Below are positions 45,301-53,670 of a DNA stretch of 64,000 bases, piece by piece (position 1 is the first letter of the stretch; each line of letters starts with the position of its first letter). The position numbers and the translations under genes are program-made. The notes below the pieces were generated by a model. That model saw only the letters and a program-made list of their open reading frames with translations, was not told the DNA's origin and ran no database searches. This DNA comes from Caulobacter sp031457805 (lineage in GTDB: Bacteria > Pseudomonadota > Alphaproteobacteria > Caulobacterales > Caulobacteraceae): assembly GCF_031457805.1 (NCBI RefSeq), contig NZ_JAVDXI010000001.1, forward strand, positions 620,001-684,000, in the 5' to 3' direction.

Positions 45301-47442
45301 GTGTTAGGCGTCGGGCTCTTGCCAAGTGAGCGAGGGGCCGCGTTCGGCGCGACACGTTGGACGCGGCTGGGCCGCGCTGTGGCGGACGAGGTCAGCAATA
45401 ACCTCGACCGCCGATTTCTGTGGGCGCCCGTCGCGTTCGGCTTAGGCGCGGCGGCCTATCTGGAAACGAGGGTGGAACCGGCGCTCTGGGTCTTGGGGCT
45501 CATGGCGGCGAGCCTTTGTGTTGCAGCTTGGGCTACCCGCCGCTGGCACGCGCCGCCGATCATCGCGGTCTTGTTGGGGCTGGTGGCGTTCGGCGCGGCG
45601 GGCGCCTTCGCCGCCAAGGTTCGCAGCGAGCGCGTCGCCGCGCCCGTCATGAGCGGCGAGCGGGTGGTGCGGCGCGTCGAAGGGTTCGTCGTGGACGTCG
45701 TCAGCCCCGGCGCCGGGGGGCAACGTCTCCTGATTGCTCCGGTCAGGATCGCTGGATTGTCGTCAGAAGAAACCCCGCGTCGGATCCGTGTGACCATCGG
45801 TGAAGGTCCAGTCCCTCAACCAGGAAGCGCGATTCAGCTTCGTGCGATGCTTGGACCGCCTCCACCGCCTGCCGCGCCCGGCGCCTACGATTTCGCCCGC
45901 GACGCCTGGTTCGACTCGATCGGCGGCGTCGGTTTCTCTATCGGCGACATGGAGAGCGCTCGGCTGGACCCTCCGCCAGCGCGGCTGCGACTTGCCATGG
46001 CGGTGAACGCCCTCCGGTGGGACCTGGCTGAGCGGCTCCTCGCGCGGATGGGGTCGACGAGCGGCGGCGTCGGGGCCGCCATGGTGACGGGCCATGAGGC
46101 CTGGATCTCGGAGGTGCAGACCGACGCGATGCGAGCTTCGGGCTTGGCGCACATCCTGTCGATCTCCGGCTTGCATATGGCGATCGTGGGTGGGTTTGTC
46201 TTTGTGGTTTTCCGCCTTGGGGTCGCCGCCTGGCCTTGGCTGGCGCTTCGTGCGCCGGGAAAGAAGATCGCCGCCGTAGGCGGGCTGGTCGCGGTCCTGG
46301 GCTATCTGGTCATCTCCGGCGCGCCGCCGCCTGCCGAGCGCGCCGCCATTACGGCCAGCGTCGCTTTCCTGGCGATCCTCTTCGATCGACGCGCCATCAC
46401 GCTGCACGGCCTGGCGCTGGCCGCGCTTCTGATCCTTCTGCTCAAGCCCGAAACGGCGGGCGAGCCGGGCTTTCAGATGTCCTTTGCGGCGACGGCCGCG
46501 CTCGTAGCTCTAGCCGAAGCCTGGCCGAGGCCGGTGCGCGAGCTGTCGACACCTTGGTGGATTCAGGGGCCGCAGGCTGCCGTCGCCTGGCTCGCCGCCA
46601 GCGTCGCTGCCAGCTTTGTGGCGGGCTTGGCCACCGCGCCGTTCGCTATGCAGCATTTCAACCGTGTCGCGGTGTGGGGGCTGCCGGCGAACCTGCTCGT
46701 GGCGCCATTGTCCTCGTTCGTCATCATGCCGTTTCTGGCGATCGGCGCTCTTCTGGAGCCTTTGGGGCTGAGCGCGCCGTTCTTGGCTATCGCCGGCTGG
46801 GGCGTCGACGCCATGCTCGGGGTGGCGAACCTCTTCGCCCAAGCGCACGGCGCGCAGCACGTCGTCGCCAGCGCGCCGCCCGAGGTTCTGCTGCTGGCTT
46901 TCCTGGGCCTGATGGTCCTCTGCCTCTGGAAGGGTCGCCTCCGCTGGATCGGCGCGCCTTTAGCGCTGGCCGTCGCCGTGTGGCCAAGGCCGCAGCCGCC
47001 AGATGCCTGGATCGCCGCCGACGGCGCGACGGCTGCCGTGCGTTCGGGTGACGCCGCTGTTCTGCTGCGGACCGATGCAAAACGGTTCGGAGCCGAGCTG
47101 TGGGCGCGACGCAGGGGGCTTCAGCCCACTACGTGGAGCCTCTACAGCTGCGACCGATGGATCTGCGCGCCAGCCCTGGGCGCGCCTGTGCGCCTGTCTT
47201 TGGCTTGGTCTCGCAAGGGTCCGGACGCTGAAACCCTGAGCGGTCTTTGCGTTCTGAGCGAGGTCGTGGTGGTGCGCGGGCCGCCGCCGCCGCGCATCCC
47301 GCCGCTGTGCGCCGAGACGGTGCTGCTGACTGGCGATGAATTTGCACGCTATGGCGCGGCCGAGCTCTATCGACAGCCGGACGGCTGGCGGATTGTCTGG
47401 GCGCAGCCGTTGCGCGGCGTCCGGCCCTGGAGCGGCTACTGA
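45301..47442 (+). CDS. comEC: ComEC/Rec2 family DNA-uptake channel protein
   Basis: ComEC forms the inner-membrane channel through which transforming DNA enters the cytoplasm. The product of about 713 residues has the N-terminal DUF4131 region with two or three helices, then the competence domain, marked by SGLAHILSISGLHMAIVGG and several further helices. The C-terminal 170 residues follow the last helix but show no HxHxDH metal motif of the usual beta-lactamase-like nuclease domain. The start is uncertain (GTG 45268, 45301 or 45379). The lexA-comEC-gltX order is common in alphaproteobacteria. Confidence 0.85.
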   Translation: MLGVGLLPSERGAAFGATRWTRLGRAVADEVSNNLDRRFLWAPVAFGLGAAAYLETRVEPALWVLGLMAASLCVAAWATRRWHAPPIIAVLLGLVAFGAAGAFAAKVRSERVAAPVMSGERVVRRVEGFVVDVVSPGAGGQRLLIAPVRIAGLSSEETPRRIRVTIGEGPVPQPGSAIQLRAMLGPPPPPAAPGAYDFARDAWFDSIGGVGFSIGDMESARLDPPPARLRLAMAVNALRWDLAERLLARMGSTSGGVGAAMVTGHEAWISEVQTDAMRASGLAHILSISGLHMAIVGGFVFVVFRLGVAAWPWLALRAPGKKIAAVGGLVAVLGYLVISGAPPPAERAAITASVAFLAILFDRRAITLHGLALAALLILLLKPETAGEPGFQMSFAATAALVALAEAWPRPVRELSTPWWIQGPQAAVAWLAASVAASFVAGLATAPFAMQHFNRVAVWGLPANLLVAPLSSFVIMPFLAIGALLEPLGLSAPFLAIAGWGVDAMLGVANLFAQAHGAQHVVASAPPEVLLLAFLGLMVLCLWKGRLRWIGAPLALAVAVWPRPQPPDAWIAADGATAAVRSGDAAVLLRTDAKRFGAELWARRRGLQPTTWSLYSCDRWICAPALGAPVRLSLAWSRKGPDAETLSGLCVLSEVVVVRGPPPPRIPPLCAETVLLTGDEFARYGAAELYRQPDGWRIVWAQPLRGVRPWSGY

Positions 47443-47510
47443 CAGTCCGTGACGCGAAGAGGGCTAGAGAACGACCGACGAGTCGCGTTCACATCAGGAG
47501 AGGCCTAGCC

Positions 47511-48278
47511 ATGTCAGATCCTTACGCCCACCGCCGCGCCGTGTTTCGAGCGCTGCATGGTGAAGGTTGCTTTGTGCTGCCTAACCCATGGGACGCCGGC
47601 GGCGCCAAGCGACTGGAACGGGCGGGTTTCAAGGCTCTGGCCTCGACGAGCGCAGGCATGGCTTGGGCGCTGGGGAAGAGCGATGGAGCGGTGACGCGCG
47701 ATGAGGTCATCGCCCACCTGAAAATGCTCTGCGCCGCTACTGATCTACCGGTTAATGCGGACTTCGAGAACGGCTTCGGCAATACGCCCGCCGAGGTCGC
47801 TGAGAGCGTGTGTCTAGCGATCGAGGCCGGCGTTGCGGGGCTCTCGATCGAGGACTGGACAGGAGTGGCGCTCTATGACCCTCCGGCCGCCGTAGAGCGG
47901 CTCAAGGCGGCGCGTGCAGCGATCGACGCCAGCGGACGCGACGTGATGCTTGTCGGGCGCACGGAAGGATACCTGCGCGGCCGCCGCGACCTTGGGTCGA
48001 CGCTCGAGCGGCTGAAAGCCTATGCTGAGGCCGGCGCCGATTGCCTTTACGCGCCCGCTGTTGCGGATCCGGCGGAGATTCGGGCGATCGTCGAGGCGGT
48101 CGCGCCCAAACCCGTGAATATTCTGCTCTGGGGGGACGACATGTCCGTAGAGAGCCTTGCGGAGCTTGGCGTGCGCCGTGTCAGCACCGGCGGCGCGCTC
48201 GCGGCGGCGGCCTGGGCCGGCTTCGACGCCGCCGCGAAGCGGCTGGCTGAAGCCGGGCGTCTTACGCCACAGTCCTGA
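47511..48278 (+). CDS. Isocitrate lyase/phosphoenolpyruvate mutase family protein
   Basis: The 255-residue product belongs to the ICL/PEP-mutase superfamily of enzymes that make or break C-C or P-C bonds in 2-oxoacids. Visible are the N-terminal PNPWDAGGAKRLERAGFKAL, the metal-site stretch NADFENGFG, the SIEDW motif, and VGRTEGYLRGR. The cysteine of true isocitrate lyase (KKCGH) is absent, so a decarboxylase- or lyase-like activity is more likely. AGGAGAGG lies before the ATG. It is convergent with lexA across a terminator. The substrate is unknown. Confidence 0.83.
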   Translation: MSDPYAHRRAVFRALHGEGCFVLPNPWDAGGAKRLERAGFKALASTSAGMAWALGKSDGAVTRDEVIAHLKMLCAATDLPVNADFENGFGNTPAEVAESVCLAIEAGVAGLSIEDWTGVALYDPPAAVERLKAARAAIDASGRDVMLVGRTEGYLRGRRDLGSTLERLKAYAEAGADCLYAPAVADPAEIRAIVEAVAPKPVNILLWGDDMSVESLAELGVRRVSTGGALAAAAWAGFDAAAKRLAEAGRLTPQS

Positions 48279-48287
48279 GTACGAGAA

Positions 48288-48316
48288 AGGCCCTGATCCG
48301 TGCTGGATCAGGGCCT
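48288..48316. terminator. Bidirectional hairpin between the ICL-family gene and lexA
   Basis: A 12-bp perfect stem AGGCCCTGATCC/GGATCAGGGCCT (48288-48299 with 48305-48316), loop GTGCT. AAA on the left gives TTTC after the stem on the minus strand, where it would end lexA. It separates two convergent genes. Confidence 0.65.
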
Positions 48317-48345
48317 GACATCGCCGACGCGCTGCTTGTCTGAGT

Positions 48346-49050
48346 CTAGTGGTAGCGCCGTATCAGACCCACCAACTTGCCCTGCACCTCGACCTGATCG
48401 GGACCGAAGATGCGGGTCTCGTATTTGGGGTTGGCCGCTTCCAGAGCGATCGAGCCGCCCTTCTTGCGCAAGCGTTTCAGTGTGGCTTCCTCGCCCACTA
48501 AAGCAACGACGATCTCGCCTGAGGTGGCGGTGTCGCCCTTCTTGATGATCACATAGTCCCCATCGAGGATCCCGGCCTCGATCATCGAGTCCCCCTGGAC
48601 CTCAAGAACATAGTGCTCGCCGCCGCCAAGCATCGCCTCCGGCACCGGCAGACGATCGCGTTCGTGTTGTATCGCGTCGATCGGGGTACCCGCAGCGATC
48701 TTGCCTAGGATCGGCAGATCTCGGCTGTCATTGGCCGGAACGGCCGTGCTGCTGGACGGGGGCGGCGCCCCGCCGCCTTCAAAGACCTGCGGGCGGAATG
48801 CGCCGCGCCCCTTGGGCGGCGCGGCGGTCGTGGCCTGCTGCGGCAGTTTCACCACTTCCAGCGCGCGCGCTCGGTGCGCTAGGCGACGAATGAAGCCGCG
48901 CTCCTCGAGAGCCGTGATCAAGCGATGGATCCCGGACTTGGAGGCCAGGTCGAGGGCTTCCTTCATCTCGTCGAACGAGGGCGAGACTCCGGTCTCCTTG
49001 ATCCGTTCATGGATGAACATCAGCAGTTCGTGCTGCTTGCGCGTGAGCAT
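48346..49050 (-). CDS. lexA: LexA repressor
   Basis: LexA represses DNA-damage genes until RecA filaments trigger its self-cleavage. The 234-residue product has the winged-helix DNA-binding domain (residues 1-65), a long linker rich in Pro, Ala, Gly and Ser (about 70-110) and the S24 peptidase-like domain. The cleavage site is Ala120-Gly121 in KIAAGTPID; the catalytic Ser155 is in QGDSMIEAG and Lys192 in EEATLKRL. The ATG at 49050 has GAGG just before it; the frame extends nine codons further to a TTG. A perfect SOS box lies upstream, showing autoregulation. Confidence 0.96.
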   Translation of the reverse strand: MLTRKQHELLMFIHERIKETGVSPSFDEMKEALDLASKSGIHRLITALEERGFIRRLAHRARALEVVKLPQQATTAAPPKGRGAFRPQVFEGGGAPPPSSSTAVPANDSRDLPILGKIAAGTPIDAIQHERDRLPVPEAMLGGGEHYVLEVQGDSMIEAGILDGDYVIIKKGDTATSGEIVVALVGEEATLKRLRKKGGSIALEAANPKYETRIFGPDQVEVQGKLVGLIRRYH

Positions 49051-49095
49051 GTCGGCCTCGGCTGGAGCGCGGAACAAACCGCAAACCTTGCGAAT

Positions 49096-49124
49096 GTTCT
49101 CGTGGTGTTCCGCGCCAAAGTCAA
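49096..49124 (-). promoter_or_regulatory. lexA promoter with perfect SOS box
   Basis: GTTCTCGTGGTGTTC (49096-49110) is a perfect GTTC-N7-GTTC LexA site, 46 bases before the lexA ATG. On the minus strand, TTGACTT (49124-49118) stands just before it as a -35 element, so bound LexA would cover the space between -35 and -10. A weaker copy, GAAC-N7-AAAC, lies at 49072-49086. Confidence 0.85.
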
Positions 49125-49221
49125 GCCGAGCTTCGTTAACAGGGGAAAGCTTCGAGATTTCAGCGAGTTAGGTTTGCGATGGGCCAAAATCGCCGCAGAA
49201 TCAGAAGCTTAATGAAATCTT

Positions 49222-50058
49222 TCAGGGGCGCTTGCGCGCCACGATAATGTCCTGGTCTTGCAGGGGTTCGCGCCGCCAGACCCCCAGCGCCTGGTTCAGG
49301 ATCTCAAGCCCCAGTTCGTCGTATTGCGCTTGAACCTGCGCCAAGTCGTAGCCGATCACGGCCTCAGGCAGATCAGGCGTGGCGGTCCAGCAGCCGTCCA
49401 GCGGGTGGGTGAAGTCGAAGGCGATCTGGCCAGAACCGGTCTTGGCCCGAGCCTCGTCGTCGATCAGATACCAGGAGACGATGCTGATGCCGCCGGGCCG
49501 CAGGACCCGGCCGATCTCGCGCGCGAACTGCGCCTGGTCGGCCGCGAGCAGATGGGTGAACACCGAACCCAGCCAGACATAGTCGAAGCTGGCGTCGGGG
49601 TAGGGAAAGACATAGGCGCTGGCCGGCTGGGTTCCACCCGGGTTGTAGCGGTCGCTGTGCATGTCGGCGTGGAGGAACTCAAACCTCGAGTCACCAACCG
49701 CGATGTTGGCGCGGCACCAGTCGATCGCCTCGGCCATGACGTCGAAGCCCGCGTATCGGCCGCTCGCATCGAGATAGTCAACGAGGGGGGCGGCTGCGCG
49801 TCCGATCCCGCAGCCGACGTCGAGGATGGCGTGGTGAGGTTGCAGGCCGGCGTCGAGGAACAGCGCCTTGAACTGTTGCCCGACCCGCACGAAGTCGGCG
49901 TCGGCGGCCCCGACCAGGTGCCAGAGTTCCTTGGGGGCCTGGAGCGCTTCGGCCGGCGCGGTGACGGCCGTGGCGGGCGGTGTTGAGCTGAGTCGACCGC
50001 GGACAGACCTGATCGGACGCTGTGCGAGGCGCTTCAAGGCGGTCAGCAAGGCGCGCAT
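49222..50058 (-). CDS. Class I SAM-dependent methyltransferase
   Basis: The 278-residue product has a Rossmann-fold methyltransferase core after a basic N-terminal part. Motif I is ILDVGCGIGRAAAPL, the acidic loop is YAGFDVMAEAIDWC, and the later motif is FDYVWLGSVFTHLL followed by VLRPGGISIVSWYL. ATG 50058 is preferred because GGGGAG precedes it at good spacing; another ATG lies nine codons upstream. It lies 50 bases after an acyltransferase gene and about 170 bases before lexA, all on the minus strand. The acceptor is unknown. Confidence 0.83.
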   Translation of the reverse strand: MRALLTALKRLAQRPIRSVRGRLSSTPPATAVTAPAEALQAPKELWHLVGAADADFVRVGQQFKALFLDAGLQPHHAILDVGCGIGRAAAPLVDYLDASGRYAGFDVMAEAIDWCRANIAVGDSRFEFLHADMHSDRYNPGGTQPASAYVFPYPDASFDYVWLGSVFTHLLAADQAQFAREIGRVLRPGGISIVSWYLIDDEARAKTGSGQIAFDFTHPLDGCWTATPDLPEAVIGYDLAQVQAQYDELGLEILNQALGVWRREPLQDQDIIVARKRP

Positions 50059-50108
50059 CCGATTCTCCCCGTTGGAACGGCGCATGCCTTATAGACCAGC
50101 CCCGTGCG

Positions 50109-50699
50109 TCACGCGTGCGGCGCTGCGTCGAGATCGTCGAACCGGGTGGCCATCTCGGGGAATTTTGGCGTGCAGCTCTGGTAGAAGCTGGCGATCCGGC
50201 GCATGTCGGCGGCGTAGTCGCCGGTCGGATAGATCGCGGGACCGAGCGTCACGACTTTGCGCTTGTAGTCCATCATGCCCAGCACCATCGGGACCTTCGC
50301 CCCCGTGGCGATGTGGTAGAAACCCGTCTTCCATTGGCGCGCCTTGCCGCGCGTGCCTTCCGGGGCGATCGTCAGCATGAAGGTGTCGCGGCGGCCGAAT
50401 TCCTCGACCATCGCCTTGACCATGTCCTTGGAGCGTTCGCGGTCCAAGGGGATACCGCCCAGATCACGCATCATCTGGTCGAACGGCGCCTTGAACAGCG
50501 AGGCCTTGCCGATGAAGCTGAGATCAAGGTTCAGGGCGTCGGCGGCGCCGACGAAATAGACGAAGTCCCAGTTGCTGGTGTGGGGCGCGGCGATCACGAC
50601 GAACTTCCGCGTTTCGGGCGGTGCACCCTCGATCTTCCAGCCCTGCAGCTTGAAATTCGTAGCCAGGGCCCATTTCACGACCCGCGCGAGCCAGTTCAT
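50109..50699 (-). CDS. PlsC-like 1-acylglycerol-3-phosphate acyltransferase family protein
   Basis: The 196-residue product is a small acyltransferase of the PlsC superfamily. The catalytic motif appears as APHTSNWDF (a variant of HxxxxD) at about residues 38-46 and the substrate motif as IAPEGTRGKA at about 112-121. The short N-terminus is amphipathic (MNWLARVVKWALATNFKLQG) with no clear helix bundle, so it is probably a peripheral membrane protein. It lies between trpC and a methyltransferase gene on the same strand. The acyl acceptor is unknown. Confidence 0.83.
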   Translation of the reverse strand: MNWLARVVKWALATNFKLQGWKIEGAPPETRKFVVIAAPHTSNWDFVYFVGAADALNLDLSFIGKASLFKAPFDQMMRDLGGIPLDRERSKDMVKAMVEEFGRRDTFMLTIAPEGTRGKARQWKTGFYHIATGAKVPMVLGMMDYKRKVVTLGPAIYPTGDYAADMRRIASFYQSCTPKFPEMATRFDDLDAAPHA

Positions 50700-50794
50700 G
50701 CACGTTTCCTCAGCCGCGTTCTCGGCGCGGCGACGTTCGGAGGATGGGACTGCTTCGCCCTCAGGCGCCAGCGTTTCGGAAGCTCGTTTTGGGT

Positions 50795-51583
50795 TTAACC
50801 GATCAGGGCGCGCGTGGCGCTGGTCACGTCCGCGTGACGCATGAGGCTTTCGCCGACCAGCATGGCCTTGGCGCCGGTGGCTTCCATGCGGACGACATCG
50901 TCGTGGGTGAAGATACCGCTCTCGGTGACCAGAAGGGCCCTTTCGGGCGCCTGGGCGGAGAGGCGCTCGGTCACCGCCAGATCGACGACGAAGCTCTTCA
51001 GATCGCGGTTGTTGATCCCGACGAGCTCTGCGCCCAGCGCGCCGGCGCGCGCCATCTCTGCCTCGTCGTGAACCTCGACGAGGGCGTCCATGCCCAGACG
51101 CTTGGCCTCGGACATCAACTCCGCCGCTAGGACGTCGTCGATCATCGCCAGGATCACGAGAATCGCGTCGGCGCCCAAGGCGCGGCTTTCGGCCACCTGC
51201 CAGGGGTCAACCAGGAAATCCTTGCGAATGCAGGGCAGGGCGACGGCGGCGCGCGCCGCGACCAGATAGTCGTCGGCTCCCTGGAAGCTAGGTCCATCGG
51301 TCAGCACCGACAAACAGGCCGCGCCACCCGCCTCATAGGCCTTGGCCAGAACCGGCGGATCGAAGTCCTCGCGGATCAGGCCCTTGGATGGCGAGGCCTT
51401 CTTGATCTCCGCAATCAGGGAGAGCTTGCCAGGAGAATGATGCGCTTCCAAAGCGGCCTTGAACCCGCGCGGGGCCGAAGCGGTCTTGGCGGCAGCGTCG
51501 ATATCGGCTTGGGCGCGCGCAGCTTTGCGGCCTGCGACGTCCTCGCGCTTGTAGGCGGCGATCTTGGCCAGGATGTCGGTCAC
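50795..51583 (-). CDS. trpC: Indole-3-glycerol phosphate synthase
   Basis: TrpC closes the indole ring in tryptophan synthesis. The 262-residue product is a (beta-alpha)8 barrel with LIAEIKKASPSKGLI, CIRKDFLVDPWQV, GINNRDLKSFVVD and VTESGIFT. It is the stand-alone form, not fused to TrpF as in E. coli. The start is a GTG that overlaps the trpD stop. The other trp genes (trpF, trpB, trpA) are not in this window. Confidence 0.96.
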   Translation of the reverse strand: MTDILAKIAAYKREDVAGRKAARAQADIDAAAKTASAPRGFKAALEAHHSPGKLSLIAEIKKASPSKGLIREDFDPPVLAKAYEAGGAACLSVLTDGPSFQGADDYLVAARAAVALPCIRKDFLVDPWQVAESRALGADAILVILAMIDDVLAAELMSEAKRLGMDALVEVHDEAEMARAGALGAELVGINNRDLKSFVVDLAVTERLSAQAPERALLVTESGIFTHDDVVRMEATGAKAMLVGESLMRHADVTSATRALIG

Positions 51584-52605
51584 GCGAGAGCTTCCGTATG
51601 GGTGGCGGCCACCAGGCCGGCGAGGGCGGTCTTGGCGCGCCCGCTATCAATCACTTCGCCCGCCAGGGCCACGCCCTCCGCCAGGGTCTCGACCTTGTCG
51701 GCGACGAGGAAGGCGGCGGCGGCGTTGAGCAGGACGATGTCGCGATAGGGGCCCTTCTCGCCATCGAACAGACGCGTCAGCGCGGCCGCGTTGAACGCGG
51801 GATCACCACCGGTCAGATCCGACAACGCGGCGCGCGGCAAGCCGACGGCCTCGGGGGTGATCTTGAACAGGCGGATAACGCCATCGCGCCATTCGGCGAC
51901 CTCCGTCTCGCCGGTGGTCGTCAGCTCGTCCATGCCCGAGCCATGCACTGACCAAGCGCGCTCGGCTCCAAGGACGCCCAGGGCCTTGGCGATCGGCTCG
52001 ACGAAGCGCGGCGCCGAGACGCCGACGACCTGCCGCTTGGCTCCGGCCGGATTGGTCAGCGGGCCCAGCAGGTTGAAAATGGTGCGGAAGCCCAGCTGCT
52101 GACGGATCGGCGAGACATGCTTCATCGCGCCGTGGTGGGCCTGAGCGAACAGGAAGCAGATACCGGCCTCATCCAGCGCCTTGCGCTGCTGCTCGCGCGT
52201 GGCGTCGATATTGACGCCCAAGGCTGTCAGAACGTCAGCTGTGCCGGACTTCGACGTGATGGCGCGATTGCCGTGCTTGGCGACCTTGAGACCGCCCCCC
52301 GCAGCGACGAAGCCAACCGCCGTGGAAATGTTCAGCGTGTGCAGGCCGTCTCCGCCAGTGCCGCAGACGTCGATGACGTCGTACGGATGCTCCAGCGGTA
52401 TGGCGGCGCGGCGCATAGCGCGCGCGCAGGCTGCGATCTCGCCGACGGTTTCACCGCGCAGGCGGATGGCCGTAACGGCGGCCGCGACTTGCGCGGGCGT
52501 CGGCTCGCCGCGCAGGCAGGCGGCGAAGAACAGCTCAGCATCGTTTTCGTCGAGGGTTTGACCGTCGGCGAGTTTCGCCAAGAGCGGCTTGAAGGCGTCG
52601 GACAT
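51580..52605 (-). CDS. trpD: Anthranilate phosphoribosyltransferase
   Basis: TrpD attaches phosphoribosyl diphosphate to anthranilate. The 341-residue product has the PRPP-binding loop VCGTGGDGLHTLNISTAVGF and KHGNRAITSKSGTADVL, the family hallmarks, and a helical N-terminal dimer domain. It starts nine bases after trpG and overlaps trpC by four, so trpG-trpD-trpC form one transcript. Confidence 0.97.
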   Translation of the reverse strand: MSDAFKPLLAKLADGQTLDENDAELFFAACLRGEPTPAQVAAAVTAIRLRGETVGEIAACARAMRRAAIPLEHPYDVIDVCGTGGDGLHTLNISTAVGFVAAGGGLKVAKHGNRAITSKSGTADVLTALGVNIDATREQQRKALDEAGICFLFAQAHHGAMKHVSPIRQQLGFRTIFNLLGPLTNPAGAKRQVVGVSAPRFVEPIAKALGVLGAERAWSVHGSGMDELTTTGETEVAEWRDGVIRLFKITPEAVGLPRAALSDLTGGDPAFNAAALTRLFDGEKGPYRDIVLLNAAAAFLVADKVETLAEGVALAGEVIDSGRAKTALAGLVAATHTEALA

Positions 52606-52614
52606 CTGAAACGC

Positions 52615-53211
52615 CTAGACCCAGACCGTCGCGTCGCGCTTGACGCCGGCCAGATCCATGAAATTGGCCAGCATCTGATGGCCGCCCTCAGTGGCGATCG
52701 ACTCAGGGTGGAACTGCACGCCGAAGATCGGGCGCGTCTTATGCTGCACGCCCATGATCTCGCCATCGTCGGTCCAGGCGGTGACTTCCAGGTCGGCGGG
52801 AAGGTCTTCGCGACGGACGGCCAGGCTGTGATAGCGCGTCGCGGTGAAGGGGTTGGGCAGACCCTTGAAGATGCCCTTGTCGTTGTGACGGACCTTGCTG
52901 ACCTTGCCGTGCATGACCGCCTTGGCGCGGATCACCTCACCACCAAAGGCCTGCCCGATGGCCTGGTGGCCCAGGCAGACGCCCAGGATTGGCAGGTCGG
53001 CCGGCGCGGCTTCCAACAGCGGCAGGCAGATGCCGGCCTGATCTGGCGCCTTAGGCCCTGGGGATAGCAGCACGGCGGCCGGCTTGAGGCCCAGCGCCTC
53101 GGTGACGCTGAGCGCGTCGTTGCGATAGACAGCCGTGTCGGCCCCCAGCTCGTTCAGGTAGTGGACGAGGTTGTACGTGAAGCTGTCGTAGTTATCGATG
53201 ACGAGGATCAT
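52615..53211 (-). CDS. trpG: Anthranilate synthase component II (glutamine amidotransferase)
   Basis: TrpG releases ammonia from glutamine for anthranilate synthase. The 198-residue product has the class I amidotransferase triad: the nucleophilic Cys in LGVCLGHQAIGQ, and His and Glu in FGVQFHPESIATEGG; the start MILVIDNYDSFTYNLV is typical. It is a separate gene, not fused to trpD. It is split from trpE by about 460 bases containing a repeat element and a small plus-strand gene. In some bacteria this subunit also serves p-aminobenzoate synthesis. Confidence 0.96.
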   Translation of the reverse strand: MILVIDNYDSFTYNLVHYLNELGADTAVYRNDALSVTEALGLKPAAVLLSPGPKAPDQAGICLPLLEAAPADLPILGVCLGHQAIGQAFGGEVIRAKAVMHGKVSKVRHNDKGIFKGLPNPFTATRYHSLAVRREDLPADLEVTAWTDDGEIMGVQHKTRPIFGVQFHPESIATEGGHQMLANFMDLAGVKRDATVWV

Positions 53212-53236
53212 GACGCCGCCTTTCGGAGCTCGGTTC

Positions 53237-53350
53237 TAGAGCGTGACGCCGAAAGTGGGAACCGGTTTCGGCGCGAGTCACGCTCTAAGCATTTGATTTA
53301 GAGCCTCGTTATCGCGTCAAAAGGGTACCGTTTTGACGCGCCAGGCTCTA
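53237..53350. repeat. Intergenic palindromic repeat (likely Caulobacter intergenic repeat) with a GANTC site
   Basis: There are two back-to-back imperfect palindromes. The first (53237-53287) has arms TAGAGCGTGAC and GTCACGCTCTA around GCCGAAA/TTTCGGC. The second (53299-53350) has outer arms TAGAGCCT/AGGCTCTA and inner arms GCGTCAAAA/TTTTGACGC. This architecture resembles the interspersed palindromes of alphaproteobacteria, called CIR in Caulobacter. GAGTC at 53275-53279 is a GANTC site for the cell-cycle methylase CcrM. It lies between trpG and the small gene at 53439. Confidence 0.7.
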
Positions 53351-53438
53351 CCGCGAGGCGGGCGCATGTGTAGCGCCATTTTCGCCTGCGGCTTTCAGTA
53401 ACGGTTACAGCGGTCGCGGACTTGAGCATCATGGGCGC

Positions 53439-53648
53439 ATGGACCCGCGTGATTCCGCCTTGGACCCTGTCGCTGTCGCCTATGTGCGCGCACTGCTGCG
53501 GCCCAAGCAACGTGTCCAGAAGATGGGGCCGGTGCTGGCCGCTGCGGCCTTCGCCGCGTTCTGCGCGCTCAGCTTCGCCACCGTCATGGTGCTGGCGCCG
53601 CCGGCGGTGACGCAGCACATTCCCAGCGATCGGCTGGGCGGTCCCTAG
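53439..53648 (+). CDS. Hypothetical small single-helix membrane protein
   Basis: A 69-codon frame with an N-terminal polar part (MDPRDSALDPVAVAYVRALL), a basic stretch (RPKQRVQKM) and one membrane helix at about residues 30-53, then a short tail. I recognise no family. The ATG has no strong ribosome site, and another ATG lies eight bases upstream out of frame. It runs against the trp genes on either side, ending 23 bases before the trpE stop. The clean helix with flanking positive charges favours a real gene. Confidence 0.55.
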   Translation: MDPRDSALDPVAVAYVRALLRPKQRVQKMGPVLAAAAFAAFCALSFATVMVLAPPAVTQHIPSDRLGGP

Positions 53649-53670
53649 CGGAAGAAAACAGCCCTAAGGC

